A stretch of DNA of 6,256 nt, taken from positions 1 through 6,256 of the forward strand of contig CAMWOK010000186.1 of the NCBI GenBank assembly GCA_947175845.1. The letters are read 5' to 3'. The stretch comes from an uncultured Lachnospiraceae bacterium (lineage in GTDB: Bacteria > Bacillota > Clostridia > Lachnospirales > Lachnospiraceae). The notes beneath the pieces were generated by a model. It made no database searches and had not been told where the DNA came from. It worked only from the letters and a program-made list of their open reading frames with translations. Position numbers and translations under genes: made by a program. Positions 1-5,401 of the stretch are shown one piece after another. How positions within the stretch are numbered: the first letter of the stretch is position 1; each line of letters begins with the position of its first letter.

Positions 1-64
1 CCCATAAAATCAAGGTTTGAGTAACAAAAAATCAGGTAGGATTTGACACTACCACGGTGCACAC

Positions 65-72
65 AAAGGAGG
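65..72 (+). promoter_or_regulatory. Ribosome binding site of the YeiH-family gene
   Basis: AAAGGAGG lies five bases before the ATG at 78. It fixes that ATG as the start, rather than an in-frame ATG seven codons upstream (57) that would overlap this site. A TTGACA at 43-48 has no -10 box at a usable distance, so no promoter is called here. Confidence 0.85.
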
Positions 73-77
73 ACAAT

Positions 78-1115
78 ATGAATTTTATGACAAAAAATGC
101 AAAAGGACTGCTCTTATGCCTGCTCATCGCAGTGCCATCCTGGTTCCTGGGAAAACAGTTTCCCATCATAGGCGGCGCGGTGATTGCAATTATTGCCGGC
201 ATGGTCATCACACTGTTTCTCAAGGACAAATCCGCGTTTGAGAGCGGCATCAAGTTTACATCCAAGAAGATTCTGCAGTGGGCGGTGATCCTGCTCGGCT
301 TCGGCATGAATCTCACCGTGATCGTGCAGACGGGCACACAGTCTCTTCCTATTATCGTCAGCACGATTGCGACGTCGCTCATCATCGCGTACCTTCTGCA
401 CAAAACGATGCATATTCCCGCCAAGATTTCCACGCTAGTCGGCGTGGGCTCCTCCATCTGCGGCGGATCGGCAGTCGCAGCGACTGCGCCTGTCATCGAC
501 GCGGACGACGAGGAGGTCGCGCAGGCGATTTCTGTCATCTTTTTCTTCAACGTGCTGGCAGCGCTGCTCTTCCCCACATTTGGAAAGCTGATTGGATTTG
601 CGACAGAGACGGGCGAGGCATTTGGCATCTTTGCCGGAACCGCCGTCAACGACACCTCCTCTGTGACAGCCGCCGCGTCCACCTGGGACAGCATGTGGAA
701 TCTCGGCTCCTCCACTCTGGATACGGCAGTCACAGTAAAACTCACCAGAACGCTTGCAATCATTCCGATCACGCTCGCGCTGGCACTGATCCGCACACAG
801 AACGAAAAAAAGAACGGCGAGCCTGGAAAAAAAGTGAGCCTCAAGAAAATCTTTCCGTTCTTTATCCTGTATTTTGTCGCAGCGTCCATCATCACAACGG
901 TCGCAGTTTCCCTCGGCGTGGACGCGGGTGTGTTCTCTCCGATAAAGGAGCTGAGCAAGTTCTTTATCGTGCTTGCAATGGCCGCAATCGGGCTGAACAC
1001 CAACGTTGTCAAGCTGGTGAAGACAGGCGGCAAGCCAATTGCCATGGGCTTTTGCTGCTGGACCGGCATCACGGCGGTGAGCCTCCTCATGCAGCGGCTG
1101 CTGGGCATATGGTAA
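78..1115 (+). CDS. YeiH/UPF0324 family putative sulfate-exporter-like membrane protein
   Basis: A 345-residue polytopic inner-membrane protein of the YeiH (UPF0324, Cons_hypoth698) family. Its members are annotated as putative sulfate or small-anion exporters, and the substrate is not established. Visible family marks are the glycine-rich segment GVGSSICGGSAVAATAP (122-138), followed by an acidic stretch DADDEE (141-146), the conserved AGTAVNDTSSVTAA motif (186-199), and MAAIGLNT (301-308) near the C-terminus. Hydrophobic segments alternate throughout (about 11-48, 67-106, 150-172, 222-238, 258-280, 295-306, 320-340), with a charged cytosolic-looking loop at 240-257. Length is typical of the family. 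The ATG at 78 is preceded by AAAGGAGG. The next gene starts 73 bases downstream on the same strand with only a weak hairpin between (GGGCAT 1103-1108 / ATGCCC 1115-1120, no T-run), so co-transcription is likely. The family assignment is firm; the sulfate role is only an annotation. Confidence 0.92.
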   Translation: MNFMTKNAKGLLLCLLIAVPSWFLGKQFPIIGGAVIAIIAGMVITLFLKDKSAFESGIKFTSKKILQWAVILLGFGMNLTVIVQTGTQSLPIIVSTIATSLIIAYLLHKTMHIPAKISTLVGVGSSICGGSAVAATAPVIDADDEEVAQAISVIFFFNVLAALLFPTFGKLIGFATETGEAFGIFAGTAVNDTSSVTAAASTWDSMWNLGSSTLDTAVTVKLTRTLAIIPITLALALIRTQNEKKNGEPGKKVSLKKIFPFFILYFVAASIITTVAVSLGVDAGVFSPIKELSKFFIVLAMAAIGLNTNVVKLVKTGGKPIAMGFCCWTGITAVSLLMQRLLGIW

Positions 1116-1188
1116 TGCCCGCAGAGCAGTCACTGCCGAGACGCTCCGCTGATGTATCCAAATAAAAAGAGGGCCGGGTGTTTGAGTC

Positions 1189-1737
1189 ATGTATCTTGTA
1201 TCTGCCTATTTTGATCCGGTTTCCACCAAAAGACTGCAGGCATTGATCGCGCAGATCGCCGCAGCGTCAGGAAATCACTATATGCTTGAGAAACAGGTGC
1301 CGCCGCACTTGACCCTCTCGGCCGTCGAGGCCCGCAGCGCGGATGTTCTGACGCCGGCACTCAGACCGCTCGAAGGGCGGCTGTGCCGGGGCGCGGTGCA
1401 GTTCGTCACGGTCGGCCAGCTTTTTCCCTATGTCCTGTACACGATGCCTGTGCTCAACGCCTATCTGCAGGATCTTTCTCTCGCGGTCAGCGCCGCCGTG
1501 TCGGGCATTCCTGAGGCGGCTGTGAGCCGGTACTACCGCCCGCATTCGTGGCTTCCGCATGTCACGCTCGCCAAAACCCTGTCGCCGGAACAGATGCGGC
1601 TTGCATTTGCCGTTGTCCAGGAGAAGTTCGCGGTCTTTCAGGCCCAAGTCACGGAACTTGGGCTTGCAAAGGTGAACCCGCATGATGATGTACTGCGGTT
1701 TGAACTGCGTCCGTCCAAACCGGCGCGCAAGCCCTGA
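1189..1737 (+). CDS. 2'-5' RNA ligase / 2H phosphoesterase family protein (LigT-like)
   Basis: A 182-residue soluble protein of the 2H phosphoesterase superfamily. The two defining HxT/S motifs are intact: HLTL at 40-43 (preceded by PP) and HVTL at 124-127 (in WLPHVTLAKTL). The roughly 84-residue spacing suits the duplicated alpha/beta fold, in which the two histidines act on 2',5'- or 2',3'-cyclic phosphodiester bonds. Bacterial LigT-like proteins can join or cleave tRNA half-molecules or hydrolyse cyclic phosphates in vitro; the cellular substrate is generally unknown and cannot be read here. The ATG at 1189 is the first possible start, since an in-frame TGA sits at 1183. The ribosome binding site is weak (GGGTG about eight bases upstream), which suggests modest expression or coupling to the transporter gene ahead. 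A strong terminator follows. Confidence 0.88.
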   Translation: MYLVSAYFDPVSTKRLQALIAQIAAASGNHYMLEKQVPPHLTLSAVEARSADVLTPALRPLEGRLCRGAVQFVTVGQLFPYVLYTMPVLNAYLQDLSLAVSAAVSGIPEAAVSRYYRPHSWLPHVTLAKTLSPEQMRLAFAVVQEKFAVFQAQVTELGLAKVNPHDDVLRFELRPSKPARKP

Positions 1738-1755
1738 TGTGCCATGAACTAAATC

Positions 1756-1800
1756 GCTGCGCGATGGCCTGCCAAGGCTGTGGCGCAGTTTTCTTTTTCT
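1756..1800 (+). terminator. Rho-independent terminator after the 2H phosphoesterase gene
   Basis: CTGCGC (1757-1762) pairs with GCGCAG (1783-1788). After one G-G mismatch the stem continues through A-T and two G-U pairs to GCCT (1767-1770) / AGGC (1775-1778), with loop GCCA. TTTTCTTTTTCT follows at 1789-1800. It lies 18 bases after the stop codon and probably ends the two-gene transcript. Confidence 0.85.
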
Positions 1801-1839
1801 CAATAATAATACCAGCGGATGCAAACGGCCCATCTTTAT

Positions 1840-1880
1840 AACCCTGCATAGGTTTCATACCGCCTTTGAGCAGGTTTTTT
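1840..1880 (+). terminator. Possible second terminator or end of an unrecognised small RNA
   Basis: AACC(C)TGC at 1840-1847 pairs, with one bulged C, with GCAGGTT at 1870-1876. A small inner GGT/ACC helix (1851-1853 / 1859-1861) may form, and TTTTTT follows at 1875-1880. The stem is weaker than that of the terminator upstream, and a large asymmetric internal loop lowers confidence. Confidence 0.35.
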
Positions 1881-2005
1881 AAGTTCTCGACGCATCACCA
1901 GAATGCTTTCTATGGGCGATTTCTTATTCCCCTTTCATAGCATATAACTTCTGTAACCTATCTTTGCGCCAAAAGCTGTGCGTGTGTTGTCTCGCTTTTG
2001 CACAC

Positions 2006-2034
2006 TTGCAGTTCCCGGCGCCATGTGTTATGAT
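2006..2034 (+). promoter_or_regulatory. Sigma-A promoter with extended -10 for the hydroxyacid dehydrogenase
   Basis: TTGCAG (2006-2011), a 17-base spacer and TATGAT (2029-2034) preceded by TG at 2026-2027, giving a TGn-extended -10. Transcription would start near 2041, leaving a leader of about 24 bases that holds only the ribosome binding site. This also argues against a longer coding start at 1978. Confidence 0.75.
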
Positions 2035-2051
2035 ACTGCCATCAACACCAC

Positions 2052-2057
2052 GGAGGA
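2052..2057 (+). promoter_or_regulatory. Ribosome binding site of the hydroxyacid dehydrogenase gene
   Basis: GGAGGA lies seven bases before the ATG at 2065 and sets that start. The frame is open 29 codons further upstream, but that part overlaps the promoter and has no such site. Confidence 0.85.
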
Positions 2058-2064
2058 AAGAACT

Positions 2065-3024
2065 ATGAATCTTGTCATTTTAGAGAGAAACAGCGCAGGT
2101 ACAGACATTGATGTATCCTGCTTTGAACAGTTTGGTGCAGTGACTTCCTACGCAAACACCACCGCCGAACAGGTCGCGGAGCGGGTGCGGGACGCCGACA
2201 TCATTATCTCCAACAAAGCGCCCATGAATCAGGACACCCTTGCGGGCGCGGCGAACGTGAAGCTCATCTGCCTTTTGGCGACCGGCTATGACTGCGTGGA
2301 TCTCGCATACTGTACCAGCAGGGGCATCAAAGTCGCCAATGTCGTGAATTACTGCACGCCTGCCGTCGCACAGCACACCATACTGCTGGCGCTGATGCTG
2401 ACTGAAAAAATTGCGTTCTATGACCACTATGTGAAATCCGGCGCCTACAGCGCACAGGATCGTTTTTCAAATTTTGACCGCGCTTTTCACGATCTGGACG
2501 GCAAAACGTGGGGAATTGTCGGCATGGGCACAATCGGGCGCCGGGTCGCCGCGCTGGCGTCCGCCTTTGGCTGCCGCGTCCACTTCTATTCCGCCTCGGG
2601 CAACAGCACCTGCACAGAATATCCCAGAGTTGACCTTGACACCCTGCTGCGGACATCCGACATCGTGTCTCTGCACTGCCCGCTCACTGACAGAACGCGA
2701 AATCTCATCGACAAAAACGCCCTCGCCAAGATGAAACAAACTGCCATTCTGATCAATGTGGCAAGAGGTCCTGTCGTGAACACCCAGGACTTATATCAGG
2801 CGCTTGCGCAGGAACAGATCATGGGCGCCGGACTGGACGTGCTCGAGAAAGAACCCATGGAAGCCTCCAACCCGCTCAGCCGGATTCAGGACAGCACCAG
2901 GCTGATCATCACGCCGCACATGTCCTGGGCAAGCATTGAGTCGCGCACCCGGCTCATATCCGAAGTCGCAAAAAATATCGATGCATTTTTGAACAAAACT
3001 GACAGGAATGTCATAAATATTTAA
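2065..3024 (+). CDS. D-2-hydroxyacid dehydrogenase (glycerate dehydrogenase / hydroxypyruvate reductase-like)
   Basis: A 319-residue cytosolic oxidoreductase that interconverts a D-2-hydroxyacid and its 2-oxoacid with NAD(P)H. The split N- and C-terminal catalytic domain surrounds a Rossmann domain with GMGTIG at 153-158. The family triad is present: Arg234 in NVARGPVV, Glu263 in VLEKEP and His285 in TPHMSWAS. HCPL (204-207) and NAL at 218-220 are also typical. The overall look is closest to glycerate dehydrogenases/hydroxypyruvate reductases of Firmicutes, but substrate cannot be fixed from sequence; D-lactate or 2-oxoisocaproate-type acids remain possible. At the end of the second Rossmann strand the usual Asp that selects NAD is replaced by Ser176 (VHFYSAS, 172-178), which would relax the preference or favour NADP. 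It has its own promoter and looks monocistronic. No convincing terminator follows, so read-through into the ABC-F leader is possible. Confidence 0.93.
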   Translation: MNLVILERNSAGTDIDVSCFEQFGAVTSYANTTAEQVAERVRDADIIISNKAPMNQDTLAGAANVKLICLLATGYDCVDLAYCTSRGIKVANVVNYCTPAVAQHTILLALMLTEKIAFYDHYVKSGAYSAQDRFSNFDRAFHDLDGKTWGIVGMGTIGRRVAALASAFGCRVHFYSASGNSTCTEYPRVDLDTLLRTSDIVSLHCPLTDRTRNLIDKNALAKMKQTAILINVARGPVVNTQDLYQALAQEQIMGAGLDVLEKEPMEASNPLSRIQDSTRLIITPHMSWASIESRTRLISEVAKNIDAFLNKTDRNVINI

Positions 3025-3044
3025 CAAAAAATATAAAACAGGAC

Positions 3045-3073
3045 TTGACAACCTTCCATTTATTCATTACAAT
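3045..3073 (+). promoter_or_regulatory. Strong sigma-A promoter driving the ABC-F leader
   Basis: TTGACA (3045-3050), a 17-base spacer and TACAAT (3068-3073): full -35 match and five of six at -10. Expected start is near 3080. It lies 21 bases after the dehydrogenase stop, about 770 bases before the ABC-F start codon, and no comparable promoter is seen closer to that gene. Confidence 0.88.
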
Positions 3074-3148
3074 AGGAACGAAATCAAGCGCTCCGTGCGC
3101 CGCTCTTGCGGCATCGTTTCACTGCACGGGTCTGCGCATCAATAAGAT

Positions 3149-3243
3149 TTCATGAATGCATACTTCATACAATGCATATTTTGTGCAATGCATCTTTCAT
3201 GGAATACATAGTTCATGGAATCCATAGTTCATGGAATCCATCA
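3149..3243 (+). repeat. Six tandem 16-bp repeats
   Basis: Units begin at 3149 (15 bp), 3164, 3180, 3196, 3212 and 3228. Consensus is about TTCATGGAATCCATAG. The last two copies are nearly identical; the first three carry AATGCAT where the last three carry AATCCAT or AATACAT. The core ATGGA-A-TCCAT is itself a palindrome, so adjacent units can pair with each other as RNA or present symmetric sites as DNA. A period of 16 is not a multiple of three, so this is not a protein repeat. Confidence 0.85.
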
Positions 3244-3264
3244 GAAAATAATATGGAAAAGGCG

Positions 3265-3405
3265 GTGGGAAGATGATGATTTAACAAAACAGAAGACACG
3301 CGATACGATTTTAGTTCGGGACGGCAATGCCGTTTTTGTGTGATTTTGTTTTGTTATGACGCGGCGGTTGGCCAGGCTGGCCGCGCGACATCATCGTCTT
3401 CCTGC
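3265..3405 (+). ncRNA. Predicted three-way-junction RNA fold in the ABC-F leader
   Basis: P1: 3265-3280 pairs with 3390-3405 over 16 consecutive pairs, three of them G-U. P2: TAACAAAACAGAA (3282-3294) pairs with 3344-3356, ten pairs of it perfect Watson-Crick, and after a small internal loop 3297-3303 pairs with 3336-3342. P2 is capped by ACGGC-AAT-GCCGT (3321-3333). P3: 3360-3387, CGCG/CGCG then CGGTTGGC/GCTGGCCG with one bulged G. Linkers at the junction are only one, three and two bases. I do not recognise it as a known riboswitch or ncRNA class. Confidence 0.6.
3273..3284 (+). CDS. Putative three-codon leader ORF (Met-Met-Ile-stop)
   Basis: ATG ATG ATT TAA, preceded by a purine-rich stretch with GGTGGGA at 3264-3270 and AAAAGG at 3257-3262 that could serve as ribosome binding sites. 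It would not produce a functional protein. Its value would be to place a ribosome on the 5' strand of the long helix 3265-3280/3390-3405. Very short leader ORFs are known upstream of some ABC-F resistance genes and respond to ribosome-targeting antibiotics. That it is translated here is inference. Confidence 0.4.
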   Translation: MMI

Positions 3406-3415
3406 GCAAATGCAG

Positions 3416-3446
3416 GCTGAAGGTTTGATACCCTTCAGCTTTTCTT
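3416..3446 (+). terminator. Intrinsic terminator (attenuator) inside the ABC-F leader
   Basis: GCTGAAGG (3416-3423) pairs perfectly with CCTTCAGC (3432-3439) around an eight-base loop, followed by TTTTCTT (3440-3446). A competing hairpin is available: CTTC+CTGC (3398-3405) with GCAG (3412-3415) and GAAG (3419-3422), bulging GCT. It would use up the 5' half of the terminator. The same 3398-3405 segment is also held by helix P1, so the terminator is linked to the upstream fold. Confidence 0.75.
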
Positions 3447-3539
3447 ATGCAGATACACCGCACTTTGCAGTGTGCGCATACCCGCACAGGAAGCAAGTAC
3501 GAGAACAATGACACACATCTCCTAACTCTGATATGACCG

Positions 3540-3714
3540 CTTTCGCGGGCAGGCAAATCAGGATGCGTGAAATTAAATTTTCACACCAACTCCCATCTGC
3601 CTGCTTTCGCGGGCATACAAATCGGGATGGTGAAATTTTATATTTCACACCAACTCCCATCTGCCTGCTTTCGCGGGCATACAAATCAGGATGTGTGAAA
3701 TTAAATTTTCACAC
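3540..3714 (+). repeat. Tandem 64-bp repeats, each with two hairpins
   Basis: Copy 1 at 3540-3603 and copy 2 at 3604-3667 are exactly 64 bp. Copy 3 starts at 3668 and matches up to about 3714. Hairpin A spans the copy boundary: TGCCTGC-TTTC-GCGGGCA, seven pairs. Hairpin B in copy 3 is GTGTGAAA / TTTCACAC around TTAAAT; copy 2 has changed bases there but keeps GTGAAAT / ATTTCAC. Retained pairing despite base changes suggests that the structure matters. The layout resembles REP-type palindromic repeats; whether copies exist elsewhere in the genome cannot be seen here. Confidence 0.8.
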
Positions 3715-3829
3715 TATCCCTCGTGTTTTCACAACCATCCAGATAAGACAGCACGCACAACACCGGATCCTCTTTCAGCCTGATATTGACAGGTACAAGG
3801 GAGGTTCCAAGAGACAATTACCAGGAAAC

Positions 3830-3836
3830 GGAGGGG
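3830..3836 (+). promoter_or_regulatory. Ribosome binding site of the ABC-F gene
   Basis: GGAGGGG lies five bases before the ATG at 3842 and sets that start. The frame stays open back to 3533, but the upstream 103 codons are made of the 64-bp repeats and do not belong to the protein. Confidence 0.88.
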
Positions 3837-3841
3837 ATTTC

Positions 3842-5401
3842 ATGATACAAATCAGACATTTAACCATACGGCACAAAAAGGATTACCGCATATTGCTAGA
3901 AGATTTCAGCCTGAACATCAACCCGGGCGACAAGTGCGCCCTGATCGGCGAGGAGGGCAACGGAAAGAGCACGCTGTTGAAGCTGATCTATGACCCAGCC
4001 CTGGCGGAGGACTACGTGGAGTACGAGGGAGAAATCTTGCGCGCCGGGGAGCGGTTCGGCTACCTGCCGCAGGAACTTCCCGCGGCCACACGGCAGCTTT
4101 CCATCTACGCGTATCTCACAGAGACAGACTGCTTTTATGACCAGAGTCCCGGCGATCTTGCCGCGCTGTGCGCCAAACTGGGCTTTGCACCGGAGCGCAT
4201 CTACGCGGACGAACCGCTCAGCGCGCTCTCCGGCGGCGAAAAGATCAAAGTACAGCTGATACGCCTGCTCATCGAAAATCCGACGGCGCTGCTGCTCGAC
4301 GAGCCGTCCAACGATCTGGATATCGAGACGCTGCTCTGGCTGGAAGATTTTATACAGAACAGCCCGATTCCGGTTCTCTACATCTCGCACGACGAGACGC
4401 TGCTCGAGCGCACCGCAAACAAGATTGTGCATATCGAGCAGCTGCGCCGCAAGACTGCGCCGCGCTGCAGCGTCGTCCAGACAGACTACGCATCTTATAT
4501 CACACAGCGCAGCCTTCAATTCGAGAAACAGGAGCAAGAGGCCAGAAACGAGCGCAGGGCATACGACAGACAGCAGGAGAAATTCCGCCGGATTCAGCAG
4601 AAAGTAGAACATCAGCAGAATGTGATCAGCAGACAGGATCCGCACGGCGCGGCGCTCCTGAAAAAGACCATGCACCGCGTGAAAGCATACGAGGCGCGCT
4701 TTGAGAAAGAATTTGAAACTATGACCGAGATGCCGGAGTGCGAGGAGGCCATGTTCACCCGATTCGGAAGCCGCGCATCAATTCCAAACGGAAAAGTCGT
4801 GCTCGATTTCACGCTGGATGCGCTGCGTGTCCCCGCCAGTCCGGACACGCAGGAATCCGTCGTGCTCGCGCGCAATATACAGCTTCTGATACAGGGGCCG
4901 GAGCACATCTGCATCACCGGGAAAAACGGCTGTGGAAAGACGACGCTCATGCGCATCCTGGCCGCACAGCTGCTGCAGCGGACGGACATCAAGGCCGCCT
5001 ATATGCCGCAGAATTATGAGGAGCTTCTGGATCTGGATCAGTCCCCCGTCGACTTTCTGTCGGACGGAAGCAGGCAGGACATCTCCCGAATACGCACGTA
5101 TCTAGGAAGCATGAAATTCACGGCGGACGAGATGACACACCCCATGCGGGAGCTGTCCGGCGGGCAGAAGGCAAAAGTCCTGCTGCTCCACCTCGACACC
5201 TCCGGCTGTGATGTCCTGCTGCTCGACGAGCCAAGCCGCAATTTTTCGCCGCTGTCCACCCCGGTCATACGAAGGCTGCTCGCCGGTTTTAAGGGCGCCA
5301 TCATCAGCGTCTCCCACGACCGCAAATACATCGCCGAGGTCTGCGACAAGGTGTATACCCTGACCGCTGGCGGGCTGGCAGCGTCCGGTGCTACACCATA
5401 G
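3842..5401 (+). CDS. ABC-F family ATPase (probable ribosome protection / antibiotic resistance type)
   Basis: A 519-residue soluble protein with two ATP-binding cassettes and no membrane domain, as in ABC-F translation factors that bind the ribosomal E site. NBD1: Walker A GEEGNGKST (36-44), Q-loop Gln77, signature LSGGE (129-133), Walker B ALLLDEP (149-155) with Glu154, His183. A charged, Gln/Glu/Arg-rich helical linker (about 223-295) follows, with its probable tip near 258-272. NBD2: GKNGCGKTT (360-368), Gln390, LSGGQ (438-442), VLLLDEPS (458-465) with Glu463, His492. All catalytic residues are present. The NBD2 D-loop reads RNFSP (466-470) where housekeeping ABC-F proteins have NHLD. There is no arm insertion in NBD1 and almost no C-terminal extension. 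The long leader with an internal terminator supports a drug-inducible resistance factor of the Vga/Lsa/VmlR kind rather than a housekeeping one, but the drug class cannot be read. Its 3' end overlaps the convergent thrH by 11 bases. Confidence 0.92.
   Translation: MIQIRHLTIRHKKDYRILLEDFSLNINPGDKCALIGEEGNGKSTLLKLIYDPALAEDYVEYEGEILRAGERFGYLPQELPAATRQLSIYAYLTETDCFYDQSPGDLAALCAKLGFAPERIYADEPLSALSGGEKIKVQLIRLLIENPTALLLDEPSNDLDIETLLWLEDFIQNSPIPVLYISHDETLLERTANKIVHIEQLRRKTAPRCSVVQTDYASYITQRSLQFEKQEQEARNERRAYDRQQEKFRRIQQKVEHQQNVISRQDPHGAALLKKTMHRVKAYEARFEKEFETMTEMPECEEAMFTRFGSRASIPNGKVVLDFTLDALRVPASPDTQESVVLARNIQLLIQGPEHICITGKNGCGKTTLMRILAAQLLQRTDIKAAYMPQNYEELLDLDQSPVDFLSDGSRQDISRIRTYLGSMKFTADEMTHPMRELSGGQKAKVLLLHLDTSGCDVLLLDEPSRNFSPLSTPVIRRLLAGFKGAIISVSHDRKYIAEVCDKVYTLTAGGLAASGATP

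Larger units (their letters stand above)
1738..2064. other. Intergenic region (327 bases)
   Basis: The left part holds the terminator at 1756-1800 and the right part a promoter at 2006-2034. Between them lies a second hairpin-plus-T-run at 1840-1880 and an AT-rich stretch (about 1905-1980) with no gene that I can support. A short minus-strand frame (1649-1858) opens inside this gap but runs antisense into the end of the 2H phosphoesterase gene and has no ribosome binding site. It may be a decayed gene remnant, but I recognise no family. Confidence 0.6.
3080..3841 (+). promoter_or_regulatory. Long structured 5' leader of the ABC-F gene
   Basis: About 760 bases with no conventional gene. In order: a nested hairpin (TCCGTGC 3092-3098 with GCACGGG 3124-3130, enclosing GCCGC-TCTT-GCGGC at 3099-3112); six 16-bp tandem repeats (3149-3243); a three-codon ORF (3273-3284); a three-way-junction fold (3265-3405); an intrinsic terminator (3416-3446); tandem 64-bp double-hairpin repeats (3540-3714); and an unstructured-looking stretch up to the ABC-F ribosome binding site. 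A promoter this strong followed by an internal terminator before the coding region points to conditional read-through. That it is one transcript is inferred from the sequence. Confidence 0.6.

Noticed and set aside
43..48. TTGACA as a -35 box for the YeiH-family gene
   Set aside because: The place where a -10 would lie (about 66-71) is the ribosome binding site and has no TATAAT-like sequence.
1649..1858. Minus-strand 69-codon ORF
   Set aside because: Largely antisense to the terminator and the end of the 2H phosphoesterase gene, no ribosome binding site and no family recognised.
1978..2064. Upstream extension of the hydroxyacid dehydrogenase
   Set aside because: The frame is open, but it contains the promoter (2006-2034) and the ribosome binding site (2052-2057) of the real start at 2065.
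3321..3337. Independent terminator ACGGC-AAT-GCCGT with TTTTT
   Set aside because: It has only five pairs on a three-base loop. The stem caps P2 and its T-run pairs within P2, so I treat it as part of the larger fold; weak termination or pausing there remains possible.
3265..3405. Retron or group II intron RNA
   Set aside because: The long inverted pairing suggested it, but there is no reverse transcriptase in the window and no catalytic domain V motif.
3445..3684. Minus-strand peptide with repeated Pro-Arg-Lys-Gln-Ala-Asp-Gly-like segments
   Set aside because: It is the reverse reading of the 64-bp repeats. The reading frame shifts from copy to copy and there is no ribosome binding site.
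3149..3714. CRISPR array or integron attC sites
   Set aside because: The 16-bp and 64-bp repeats are contiguous, without unique spacers; there are no cas or integrase genes nearby and no attC R-site core pattern.
3786..3818. A second, proximal promoter for the ABC-F gene (TTGACA ... GACAAT)
   Set aside because: The spacer would be 21 bases and the -10 match is weak.
3533..3841. 103-codon N-terminal extension of the ABC-F protein
   Set aside because: The open frame is made of 64-bp nucleotide repeats whose period is not a multiple of three. ABC-F proteins start at the MIQIRHLT-type first strand, and GGAGGGG marks the ATG at 3842.
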